Shown piece by piece: positions 1 to 8,381 of a stretch of DNA of 64,000 nucleotides. This stretch comes from Sulfuricurvum sp. (GTDB lineage: Bacteria; Campylobacterota; Campylobacteria; Campylobacterales; Sulfurimonadaceae), in the NCBI GenBank assembly GCA_028714915.1, contig JAQTLL010000002.1, forward strand, positions 248,001 to 312,000, read 5' to 3'. A model generated the notes under the pieces. That model had not been told where the DNA came from, did not search any database, and was given only the letters and a program-made list of their open reading frames with translations. The position numbers and the translations under genes were made by a program. Within the stretch, counting starts at the first letter, position 1. Each line of letters opens with the position of its first letter.

Positions 1-686
1 AAATTAAAGATAAAGTATTACGATATTGGTACATACAAAAAACCCTTGAAAATGGCTGGAGCAAAGACGTTTTAAGTCTGATGATCAAAAGTGAAGTGCA
101 TAAGCGGGAAGGCAATCTTGTCTCTAATTTTAAAAATATTTTACCTCCGTTTGAGAGCGATTTTGTGCAACAGTCCTTTAAAGACCCGTATAGATTTGAC
201 TTTTTGACCATCACGGAACCATTTAGGGAAAGAGAGCTTGAAAACAATCTTATCAAGCATATGGAAAGATTTTTAATCGAGCTGGGAAGCGGATTTGCCT
301 TTGTAGGACGACAATACAAGCTTGAAGTCGGTGATGATGAGTTTTATATTGATTTGCTTTTTTATCATCTTAAGCTTCGATGCTTTGTCGTGATTGAGCT
401 TAAAAAAGGGAAATTTAAACCTGAGTATTCGGGACAGGTAAATTTTTATTGCAGTGCCGTTGATAGTGTCTTAGCGCAAAAAGAGGATAATCCGACCATT
501 GGGCTGATACTTTGCCAAGAGAAAAATGAGATCGTTGCAGAGTATTCTTTGCGAAACATGTCTCAACCTATTGGAATATCAGAATATCAACTGACTGAAA
601 TTTTGCCAAAAGAGTTCGAGTCAAGTCTGCCGACAATAGAGATGATAGAAAATGAACTGAATATCGGCTTGGAAGAGATAGGCTAA
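1..686 (+). CDS. YhcG-type (DUF1016) PDDEXK nuclease-domain protein, 5' end outside window
   Basis: The frame is open from base 3 with no start codon needed, so the gene begins upstream; the first ATG at 81 is internal. The visible part (about 227 codons) holds the C-terminal nuclease domain of the DUF1016/YhcG family: a stretch of mixed charge, then a D (FYIDLLFYH) followed about 18 residues later by E-x-K (VIELKKG), the PDDEXK core, then the Q of SGQVNFY. Family members are putative restriction- or defence-associated nucleases, often carried beside type I restriction genes; the true role is not established. The stop at 684-686 is followed by 136 nt without a gene before leuS. Confidence 0.8.
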   Translation, partial: IKDKVLRYWYIQKTLENGWSKDVLSLMIKSEVHKREGNLVSNFKNILPPFESDFVQQSFKDPYRFDFLTITEPFRERELENNLIKHMERFLIELGSGFAFVGRQYKLEVGDDEFYIDLLFYHLKLRCFVVIELKKGKFKPEYSGQVNFYCSAVDSVLAQKEDNPTIGLILCQEKNEIVAEYSLRNMSQPIGISEYQLTEILPKEFESSLPTIEMIENELNIGLEEIG

Positions 687-822
687 AATATGAATTATAA
701 ATCATATTGAGAGAATCTCTGGTGTTCGTGGATAATGGGAAGTAAAAAATTTAATAGAGTGCTTATCGGAAATGCGATAAAATCGCTGATAACTATATGA
801 ACTATTTAGGGTAACAAAAGGT

Positions 823-3273
823 ATGAATTATTCTCCATCGATCATAGAACAAAAGTGGCAAAAATTTTGGGCTGAAAATAAAAGTTTTGAGCCGAGTGAA
901 GATTTTACAAAAACAAAAAAATACATATTAAGTATGTTTCCCTTTCCTAGCGGAAGACTTCATATGGGACATGTACGAAACTATACCCTCAGCGATACGT
1001 TTGCCCGTTATTATCGCCAACAGGGTTTCAATGTTCTTCATCCTATCGGTTTTGACAGTTTTGGAATGCCTGCTGAAAATGCGGCGATTAAAAACGGTTC
1101 TCATCCTAAAAATTGGACGTACGACAACATTGATTACATGAAAAAAGAGTTTGCATCCTTGGGTTTTTCATTTTCAAAAGAGCGAGAGCTTGCAACCAGT
1201 GATGAGCTTTATACGAAGTTTGAGCAGGGCTTTATTATCGATATGTATGAAAAAGGGCTTCTTTATCGTAAAAAAGGGATGTTAAACTGGTGTCCGCATG
1301 ATTTGACTGTTTTGGCGAATGAGCAAGTCGTTGACGGATGTTGCTGGAGATGCGATACCCCGATTGTCAAAAAAGATATGAACCAGTACTATTTTAAGAT
1401 TACCCAGTACGGTGACGAACTGTTGGATGATCTGAAAAAACTTGAGGGCGGTTGGCCGAAACAAGTACTTACGATGCAGGAAAACTGGATCGGAAAATCA
1501 AACGGTTTGGCGTTTGATCTGTTCTTTGATGCAGCAAGCAAGGCAAAACTAAACTCAAATTTCGAGAGCTTTGATGTCTTTACGACTCGTCCTGATACGA
1601 TTTACGGAGTTTCCTATACTGCGTTAGCCCCTGAGCATCCTATTGTCTCTTATATGATGGATAATGCGTTGCTTGATAATGACGTTATTGCTCAAATCAA
1701 AGAGATGAAAAACAGTTCCTCTATTGATAGACAAAAAGAGAAATCAGGGGTAGCCTTAGGGCTTGAAGTGCTTCATCCTTTGACGGGGGCAAAAGTGCCT
1801 GTTTGGGTGGCTAATTTTGTTCTGATGGATTACGGCAGCGGTGCGGTGATGGCCGTTCCTGCCCATGATGATCGAGATTTTGATTTTGCTAATAAGTATG
1901 ATTTGCCAATTCATGCCGTTATTAAACCTTTGGAGGGTGAATTGGATTTAAGCAAAGCCTACACCGAAGTAGGGGTGCTGTTTAATTCACAGCAGTTTAA
2001 TGGAATCAATTCAAAAGAAGCGCAAAGTAAAGTCATTGAGCATTTTGAGAGTGAGAAAATAGGACAAAAAACAACCAATTATAAACTCAAAGACTGGGGT
2101 GTATCACGCCAGCGATATTGGGGTGCTCCACTCCCTTTTGTTCATTGTGATGAGTGTGGTTTGGTAATGGAGAAAAAAGAGAATCTCCCCATTGCCCTTC
2201 CTCATGATATAGAAATAACCGGAGAGGGAAATCCGCTCGAGAAACATCCCACATGGAAACACTGTAAATGCCCGAAGTGCGGAAAAGATGCGATTCGTGA
2301 AACCGATACGATGGATACGTTCGTCGAGTCAAGTTGGTACTTTTTGCGTTTTTGTGCATCACCTGCAAACTGGGAAAGTGAAGCGTTTTCCAGTGAGCAG
2401 ATAAAGTATTGGATGGGTGTTGACCACTACATCGGCGGGATCGAGCATGCAATCTTGCATTTGCTCTATGCACGATTTTTTACCAAAGTATTCAGAGATT
2501 TGGGATACGTCGAATTTGATGAACCGTTTGAGAAACTTTTGACACAGGGAATGGTTCTCAAAGACGGGGCAAAAATGTCCAAGTCAAAAGGCAATACGGT
2601 CGATCCCGATGCAATCATCGAGAAATATGGTGCGGATACAGCCCGTTTATTTATCCTTTTTGCTGCTCCTCCTACCCAAGAGTTAGAGTGGAATGACAGT
2701 GCGGTTGAGGGGGCATTTCGTTTTCTCAAGCGATTCGCTGATCGTAGTCAATATGTAAACAAAATGAGTAAACTTCCAACTATAGATCATGCGAGCCTCT
2801 CTAAAGAAGAGAAACATGCACGTAAAAAAGTGTATGAAGCACTCAAGCGGGCACAAGAAGTATATGTTGAGCGTTATACGTTTAATACAATGATCGCCGG
2901 AGTTATGGAAGCGATGAATGCTCTCAATGAGCAAACTAATCGTGACGTATGGAGCGAGGGGTATTGGATTTTGACCTCTGTGATGGAGCCGATAGTTCCT
3001 CATCTGTGTTGGGAACTTTCACAGACACTTTTTGGCGGAAAAAATTTTGCTCCTCAGAGCGTACTCGAAGAGGTTTTTGAGGTAGATACTTTGGTGTTTG
3101 GTGTATCGATTAATGGGAAGAATCGTGCTACCATAGAAGTGGGTGTTCAAGAATCGGTATCTACAATTGTAGAAATTGCCAAAGCCTCGGTCGAAAAATG
3201 GATTGAAGGCAAAGAGATTCTCAAATCGATTGTTATTCCCGGAAAACTTGTCAATCTCGTCGTTAAAGGATAA
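823..3273 (+). CDS. leuS: Leucyl-tRNA synthetase
   Basis: Charges tRNA-Leu with leucine in the cytoplasm. Class I signature HMGH is at residues 47-50 and KMSKS at 584-588. Between them is the CP1 editing insertion with the threonine-rich TTRPDT segment. Cysteine pairs around residues 158-182 and 440-490 look like zinc-binding knuckles. The length, 816 aa, is normal for a bacterial LeuRS. The ATG is preceded by a weak purine-rich site. It leads a tight run: lptE starts 2 nt after the stop, then a diguanylate cyclase and folC, suggesting one transcript. Confidence 0.97.
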   Translation: MNYSPSIIEQKWQKFWAENKSFEPSEDFTKTKKYILSMFPFPSGRLHMGHVRNYTLSDTFARYYRQQGFNVLHPIGFDSFGMPAENAAIKNGSHPKNWTYDNIDYMKKEFASLGFSFSKERELATSDELYTKFEQGFIIDMYEKGLLYRKKGMLNWCPHDLTVLANEQVVDGCCWRCDTPIVKKDMNQYYFKITQYGDELLDDLKKLEGGWPKQVLTMQENWIGKSNGLAFDLFFDAASKAKLNSNFESFDVFTTRPDTIYGVSYTALAPEHPIVSYMMDNALLDNDVIAQIKEMKNSSSIDRQKEKSGVALGLEVLHPLTGAKVPVWVANFVLMDYGSGAVMAVPAHDDRDFDFANKYDLPIHAVIKPLEGELDLSKAYTEVGVLFNSQQFNGINSKEAQSKVIEHFESEKIGQKTTNYKLKDWGVSRQRYWGAPLPFVHCDECGLVMEKKENLPIALPHDIEITGEGNPLEKHPTWKHCKCPKCGKDAIRETDTMDTFVESSWYFLRFCASPANWESEAFSSEQIKYWMGVDHYIGGIEHAILHLLYARFFTKVFRDLGYVEFDEPFEKLLTQGMVLKDGAKMSKSKGNTVDPDAIIEKYGADTARLFILFAAPPTQELEWNDSAVEGAFRFLKRFADRSQYVNKMSKLPTIDHASLSKEEKHARKKVYEALKRAQEVYVERYTFNTMIAGVMEAMNALNEQTNRDVWSEGYWILTSVMEPIVPHLCWELSQTLFGGKNFAPQSVLEEVFEVDTLVFGVSINGKNRATIEVGVQESVSTIVEIAKASVEKWIEGKEILKSIVIPGKLVNLVVKG

Positions 3274-3275
3274 GG

Positions 3276-3782
3276 ATGAAATTTCTACTTTCAGCTGTAG
3301 TTTTCTTCTTGATAGCCGGATGCGGCTATTTACCCGCCAGTCATTATGCTAAAAATATTGTCGGAGAGAGTGTGAGCACTGAGGTAGTCATCTCAATGGA
3401 AGATCCGCAAAATACGGTTATTATCAAAGATGCTGTTGATACGGCAATTATTACCAAATTTCGTACGGCATTGGTGAGTAAAAGTAATTCGCAAACGCAT
3501 TTGAAATTTACTATTTTATCCGTTGGATTCTCTCCCTTGCGTTATGATGCGAACGGATATGTAACTACCTATCGAACGACTGTCTCCATGGGGGTAGAGA
3601 GAGGTTCAAAAACTTCACAAGGGCATTATACTGTTTCTGGAGTTTATGACTTTAATATAGAACCCAATGCGATTATTTCTGATCAGGCTCGTTTTGAAGC
3701 GATACGACAAAGTTCACAAAAAGCGATTGATGTGTTTATTGCTCAAGTCGCAGCACAAGGTTCAAAACCTCCAAAGGAGTAA
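3276..3782 (+). CDS. lptE: LptE-like lipopolysaccharide-assembly lipoprotein
   Basis: 168 aa with a short hydrophobic signal and a lipobox LIAGC (Cys16), so an outer-membrane lipoprotein. The body (GCGYLPAS followed by a stretch of beta-strand-like repeats, IIKDAVDTAIITKFR) fits the LptE/DUF4136-like plug proteins that work with LptD to insert LPS. Sequence conservation in this family is low, so the assignment rests on size, lipobox and its position directly after leuS, where lptE also sits in many proteobacteria. It is 2 nt from the genes on either side and probably cotranscribed. Confidence 0.7.
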   Translation: MKFLLSAVVFFLIAGCGYLPASHYAKNIVGESVSTEVVISMEDPQNTVIIKDAVDTAIITKFRTALVSKSNSQTHLKFTILSVGFSPLRYDANGYVTTYRTTVSMGVERGSKTSQGHYTVSGVYDFNIEPNAIISDQARFEAIRQSSQKAIDVFIAQVAAQGSKPPKE

Positions 3783-3784
3783 CA

Positions 3785-5320
3785 GTGACAATCAATCAAA
3801 TTGTACGTAATACAGTAGAACGGCTAAAATCTGAAGGGAAAGTATGGACTCCTGATCTGTATGCCGAAGTATTTTGTATGGAAGCAAAAAAAGCGGGCGT
3901 ACAGGTAGAAGACTGTACCGGTATAGAGCGATTCACACTTTTGCTGGATAAAAAAACATTGGATGAAGTGAAGCAGTATCGCGTCAGAACAACAGCTGAA
4001 TTGATTCGATTTCTAATCTCTAAGCTAGGGCGTCTTAATCCAAGTGAAGCCTCTATGTTAGTTGAGGTGTTAATTGCACTCTCACGAGCAATGGCACAAA
4101 GCATTGATCTTCTTCATAATCCTGATGCTTCGGCTTTGGCAAAAAAAACCATTACTATTTTAGAAACTCAAGGGGGTAAAACCCAGTTGGAGTTACTGAA
4201 GCAGGCATGGGAAAATTTTTTAAGTGTATACGATGATACCTTTTTGATAAAGCTCTCTTCATTTGGGATCGTTGATCGAGCCAATCTTAAAAAAACAGTT
4301 GAAGGATTAGAGAATGTGAAAATAACTTCTCCTTCAAAAGACAACTCAAAAGTAGCCTCTTTACTTATGATGGGACTTTCTCCCTCGATTGCTCCAACAA
4401 TGGACGATGAACTTGCAACCTTGGCTCGTAAAGTATATGATAATCCTGATTATATTGACCATGATACATTTGAAAATGAGATCAAAATGGCTATTGCAAT
4501 GCGGATTGCTTTGGATAAAAAAAGTGTGAATGAGATGATTCGTTCTCTTGATGAGTTGCTGGGGAAACTCTCCGTACAGCTTATTGATTTGATTGAGAAA
4601 AGTGATATATCAACGGTAGAGATTAGAGAAATTAAAAATAATTTAGAAAGTTTGGAGACCGATAAGAGCGGTGATTTTAAAGCCGCCCACAAACGACTCT
4701 ATACTATTGCAAGTGCTTTGGAAGAAAAAGTAGAAGTATTAAGTAAAGATTTGAAATTTCACAATGAAAAAGTGATTCAAATGGGATCCAAAATTACTGC
4801 ACTTGAAGAGGAGTTGGCACAAGCAACGCATGCGGCACGAGAAGATTTTTTAACCAAGCTTTATAATAAACGAGCACTTGATGAGTTTATGGGACATAAA
4901 GAGGCTGAATATGAACGTCATGGGCGCTCGTATTGTATCGCAATGTTTGATTTGGATCATTTTAAAAAAGTAAATGATACTTATGGGCATGAAGCGGGAG
5001 ATATGGTACTGCGAGCATTTGCCCGTATTCTCAAAGAGGAGGGGCGGACGAATGATATTATTGGACGTTTTGGCGGGGAAGAATTTTTAGTTATTCTAGG
5101 AGATACGACCCTTGAGGGGGCGAAAATTTTTGCCAATAAAGTTCGTGAACATGTACAAGGGGCGCATTTTATGTATCAGGATCAACGCATCGAGCTTACC
5201 GTAAGTGTCGGAATCGCGCAGCGTGATGCCTATTCATCACTTGGCAATACCATCGTTGGTGCGGATGAACAACTTTATGCGGCAAAGAAAAAAGGGCGTA
5301 ATCGCGTCGAGCCTGCATGA
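3785..5320 (+). CDS. GGDEF diguanylate cyclase with N-terminal helical domain
   Basis: 511 aa, GTG start two nt after the lptE stop. The C-terminal third (about residues 350-510) is a GGDEF domain: substrate segment FDLDHFKKVNDTYGH, active-site GGEEF near 429-433, and an upstream RxxD (RTND) five residues before it, which is the standard inhibitory I-site. It should therefore make c-di-GMP and be product-inhibited. The first 250 residues are mostly helical with no transmembrane segment and no recognised sensor domain; 255-345 is charged and likely coiled coil, leading into the cyclase. A signalling enzyme inside a leuS-lptE-folC run is shared by several relatives in my recollection, but its link to those genes is unknown. 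Confidence 0.9.
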   Translation: MTINQIVRNTVERLKSEGKVWTPDLYAEVFCMEAKKAGVQVEDCTGIERFTLLLDKKTLDEVKQYRVRTTAELIRFLISKLGRLNPSEASMLVEVLIALSRAMAQSIDLLHNPDASALAKKTITILETQGGKTQLELLKQAWENFLSVYDDTFLIKLSSFGIVDRANLKKTVEGLENVKITSPSKDNSKVASLLMMGLSPSIAPTMDDELATLARKVYDNPDYIDHDTFENEIKMAIAMRIALDKKSVNEMIRSLDELLGKLSVQLIDLIEKSDISTVEIREIKNNLESLETDKSGDFKAAHKRLYTIASALEEKVEVLSKDLKFHNEKVIQMGSKITALEEELAQATHAAREDFLTKLYNKRALDEFMGHKEAEYERHGRSYCIAMFDLDHFKKVNDTYGHEAGDMVLRAFARILKEEGRTNDIIGRFGGEEFLVILGDTTLEGAKIFANKVREHVQGAHFMYQDQRIELTVSVGIAQRDAYSSLGNTIVGADEQLYAAKKKGRNRVEPA

Positions 5321-6468
5321 CATTAGCTCCCTTCCTTGGCTCAAAGCCTCTTTTTTATGATGTTATTGACTATGAGCGATTCCCGAAAGCATATCAAAGT
5401 ATCCGATCTTTTTTGACCCTTCCTAAGATTATTCATATTGTTGGTACGAATGGCAAAGGCTCTACCGGACGATTTTTAGCCACGGCATTGCATCGAGCAG
5501 GGAAAAAAACGGGGCATTACACTTCTCCGCATATTGTATGCTTTAATGAGCGGATATGGATGGATGGTGCAGAAATATCGGATGATGCCCTTGAAAAAGC
5601 CCATCAAAAACTGTTGGGTATGCTTACTCCTCTTAATACCCACTCTCTTAGCTATTTTGAGTACACAACACTCCTTGCAATAGTGGCATTTGAAGAGTGT
5701 GAGTACGTCGTTCTCGAAGCAGGGCTTGGGGGTGAGTTTGATGCGACCAATGTTTTTGACAAAATCTTGAGTATTTTTACCCCTATTGATTTTGATCACA
5801 GTGCATTTTTAGGCAGTACAATAGAGTCCATTGCCTCAACAAAATTACGAAGTATGAAAAGTGTAGCTTTGATGGGTAAGCAGCCGTATATTGAAACAAA
5901 AATTATTGCTCGTCAAATCGCGGATGAAAAAAAAACCGAGATTAAATGCATTGACGGAATGGCAAGTGTTGAAATTAAAGAATGTGCATTGCATATTGCC
6001 ATAAAAAATGGTCTCAGTGATTATTTACGCGATAATTTGGAACTCGCAATGGCAGCCTTTGAGATTTTGGGCTATACAGCAGAAGAGGAGTTGTTTGATC
6101 AAAATGCACTCTTTGGACGACTGACTAAAATCAAGGATAATATTACCCTTGATGTTGGGCACAATGCACTAGCTGCTCGTGCGATAGCTGAAGCATTTGC
6201 AGGTAAAAAAGTAACACTCATTTATAACACCTACGCGGATAAAGATTATCAAGAGATAGTCAGCATTTTAGCTCCTATTATTGAGAGTGTTGAAATCATT
6301 GAGGTGGATGAAGCTCGTATCGTAGAGCGAGAACTGCTTGAATCGGTACTCAGAAAAGCAGGAATAGAATATCGTCGATTTAGCGAGATAGAAGAGAATA
6401 AAGAGTATTTAGTTTTCGGCTCATTCAGTGTTGCTGAAGCGTTTTTGAAGAGGATGAAGGACGTTTGA
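5317..6468 (+). CDS. folC: Folylpolyglutamate / dihydrofolate synthase
   Basis: 383 aa Mur-ligase family enzyme that adds glutamate to (dihydro)folate. The P-loop GTNGKGST is at 43-50, followed by HYTSPHI and the EAGLGGEFDATN segment typical of FolC; the C-terminal glutamate-ligase domain contains LDVGHNALAARA. The ATG overlaps the stop of the cyclase by 4 nt (ATGA). Slightly short for the family (about 400-430 aa). Its stop codon overlaps the start of the DNA methyltransferase gene that follows. Confidence 0.93.
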   Translation: MTLAPFLGSKPLFYDVIDYERFPKAYQSIRSFLTLPKIIHIVGTNGKGSTGRFLATALHRAGKKTGHYTSPHIVCFNERIWMDGAEISDDALEKAHQKLLGMLTPLNTHSLSYFEYTTLLAIVAFEECEYVVLEAGLGGEFDATNVFDKILSIFTPIDFDHSAFLGSTIESIASTKLRSMKSVALMGKQPYIETKIIARQIADEKKTEIKCIDGMASVEIKECALHIAIKNGLSDYLRDNLELAMAAFEILGYTAEEELFDQNALFGRLTKIKDNITLDVGHNALAARAIAEAFAGKKVTLIYNTYADKDYQEIVSILAPIIESVEIIEVDEARIVERELLESVLRKAGIEYRRFSEIEENKEYLVFGSFSVAEAFLKRMKDV

Positions 6469-7532
6469 TGACAAAATTAATGAAAAATAGACTTAATCTA
6501 TTTCAAAATTATAAATGTCCAAAGACAAGGTATCAAGGGAGTAAATATAAACTTCGAGAATGGATTAGACACAGTTTAGAAAAATTAGAGTTCAAAACAG
6601 CTATCGATGCTTTTTCTGGAACAAGTTCAATCGCCTATACCCTTAAAGAAATGGGCAAAGAAGTCTATTGTAATGATAAATTATCCTTTAATTGTGAAGT
6701 GGCTAAGGCTTTGATTGAGAATGTATCAGAACAGATTACGGATGAAGAGTATTCCTTTATTATTGGGCAACATACAAACTATAATTATTCATCTTTTATT
6801 CAAGATACTTTTCACGATATATATTATACAGATGAAGAAAATAGTTGGCTTGATACGGTTGTCCAAAATATAAATCAAGTAAAAAATGAATACAAGAAAG
6901 CAATACTATTTTGGGCTTTATACCAGTCGTGTATTTCTAAGAGACCTTACAACCTTTTTCATAGAAAAAATTTATATGTTAGAACGTCAGATGTTAAGCG
7001 AAACTTTGGAAATAAGACAACGTGGGATAAGCCTTTTGAAGAGCATTTTTATAAGTTTATTCAAGAAATAAACAGTGCAGTTTTTGATAATGGTAAACGA
7101 AATAAGGCATTTTGTGGTGATATTATTGATTTGAAAATTGAAGCAGATTTAATTTATATTGACCCACCTTATATTCCCAAGACAGGTACTTTAACCCTAT
7201 ATAGAGAGTTTTACCACTTTTTGGATGGTTTGACAGATTATCCTAATTGGAAATCTAAAATCGATTATGATTCTAAACATAAAAGACTAATACCTGAGTA
7301 TTCAATATGGGAAGATAAAAAAAATATTTATACTGGATTTGAACAATTAATAGAAAAATTCAAAAAGAGTATTATTGTCATTTCATATCGGGATGATGGA
7401 ATTCCTACTGTTAGTGAGATTTGTGAAATGCTTCGTTTTCATGGGAAAAAAGTTCATATTGAAACGGTAGATTATAAATATGTTCTATCAAAAAAAGAAA
7501 ATTTACAAGAAGTCCTAATAATTGGAGAATAA
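6468..7532 (+). CDS. D12-class adenine-N6 DNA methyltransferase of an EcoRV-like system
   Basis: 354 aa from the ATG that shares one base with the folC stop (TGATG); a TTG two codons earlier is an alternative. Motif X-like segment TRYQGSKYKLREWI is near residues 20-33, the SAM-binding motif I is DAFSGTSS (47-54), and the catalytic motif IV is DPPY (232-235) after hydrophobic LIYI. This order and the DPPY tetrad mark a D12-class (Dam-like) enzyme methylating adenine N6. Its partner is the nuclease 3 nt downstream, so its expected role is to protect the host from that enzyme. It is clearly richer in A and T than folC or mfd. Overall sequence does not look like close kin of M.EcoRV itself; the target is inferred from the nuclease. 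Confidence 0.9.
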   Translation: MTKLMKNRLNLFQNYKCPKTRYQGSKYKLREWIRHSLEKLEFKTAIDAFSGTSSIAYTLKEMGKEVYCNDKLSFNCEVAKALIENVSEQITDEEYSFIIGQHTNYNYSSFIQDTFHDIYYTDEENSWLDTVVQNINQVKNEYKKAILFWALYQSCISKRPYNLFHRKNLYVRTSDVKRNFGNKTTWDKPFEEHFYKFIQEINSAVFDNGKRNKAFCGDIIDLKIEADLIYIDPPYIPKTGTLTLYREFYHFLDGLTDYPNWKSKIDYDSKHKRLIPEYSIWEDKKNIYTGFEQLIEKFKKSIIVISYRDDGIPTVSEICEMLRFHGKKVHIETVDYKYVLSKKENLQEVLIIGE

Positions 7533-7535
7533 AAT

Positions 7536-8327
7536 ATGAGCTTTGAAGATAGATTTAATGAGTTTATCCCTGAATTAACCCAAATGTTGAGTATTCCGAA
7601 TAGTCCGGATTGGTCTGTAAAAGGATTTATTGATTATTACCAAAATATATATTCGATAAGCACGGACACAAAAGTTGTTTCAAAAATTATTGAGTTAATG
7701 ATATTTCCGAAATTTTTGGAATTTGCCTCACGGAATGGATATACGTTAAGACTTTCTCCTCATCAAAACTATTATCCAGATATTACGTTTATAGATGGAG
7801 AAGGGAAAAAATACGCGGTTGATTTAAAAAGCACTTATAGGGTTAGCCCAACCAATGTTAACGGGATGACGTTGGGTGCTTTTACTGGGTATTTTAGAAA
7901 TAGAACATCATCAAAAAATGTTCTATTTCCATACGGCGACTATGAAAAACATTATGTATTCGGCATTATTTATTCAAGAGCAGAGATAAAGGAAGATGAA
8001 ACTAAAGCTTATAATTTAGAAAATTTTACCACCATTCCATCCGTTGTAAGAGACTTTGATTTTTTTATCCAAGAAAAATGGAAAATTGCCAGTGATAGAC
8101 CAGGAAGTGGAAATACGAAAAATATTGGTTCAGAATCTGATATTCAAAGATTGAAAACTGGAGATGGTTTGTTCGCCAGAGAATTCGGTGAAGAGGGTAA
8201 AAGTGTATTTGATAGCTATTGGATAAACTACCAAACAAAAGATATGGCAAAAGTTGATGGGAGAGATAAATCTTCTTATAATAATTTAGCAACCTATCGA
8301 GAATGGGTAGAATCTCTTCGATTATAG
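7536..8327 (+). CDS. EcoRV-like type II restriction endonuclease
   Basis: 263 aa, ATG 3 nt after the methyltransferase stop with AGGAG-like spacing. It aligns by eye with EcoRV along its length: SISTDTKVVSKIIEL corresponds to the EcoRV helix carrying Glu45 (here Glu53), NYYPD-ITF holds the first catalytic Asp (D82), and AVDLKSTY holds D96 and K98, giving the P-D...D-x-K centre. The minor/major-groove recognition loop GSGNT-x-NIGS of EcoRV is present at residues 190-199 with a single change. Predicted to cut GATATC with blunt ends; the specificity is inference from the loop. Low G+C, as its partner methylase, suggests horizontal acquisition. The stop is followed by 54 nt before mfd. Confidence 0.9.
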   Translation: MSFEDRFNEFIPELTQMLSIPNSPDWSVKGFIDYYQNIYSISTDTKVVSKIIELMIFPKFLEFASRNGYTLRLSPHQNYYPDITFIDGEGKKYAVDLKSTYRVSPTNVNGMTLGAFTGYFRNRTSSKNVLFPYGDYEKHYVFGIIYSRAEIKEDETKAYNLENFTTIPSVVRDFDFFIQEKWKIASDRPGSGNTKNIGSESDIQRLKTGDGLFAREFGEEGKSVFDSYWINYQTKDMAKVDGRDKSSYNNLATYREWVESLRL

Positions 8328-8381
8328 TTTTTACTTGATATTAAAAGAATTGTTCACAGTGACGAATAAGGAAAAATAAGA

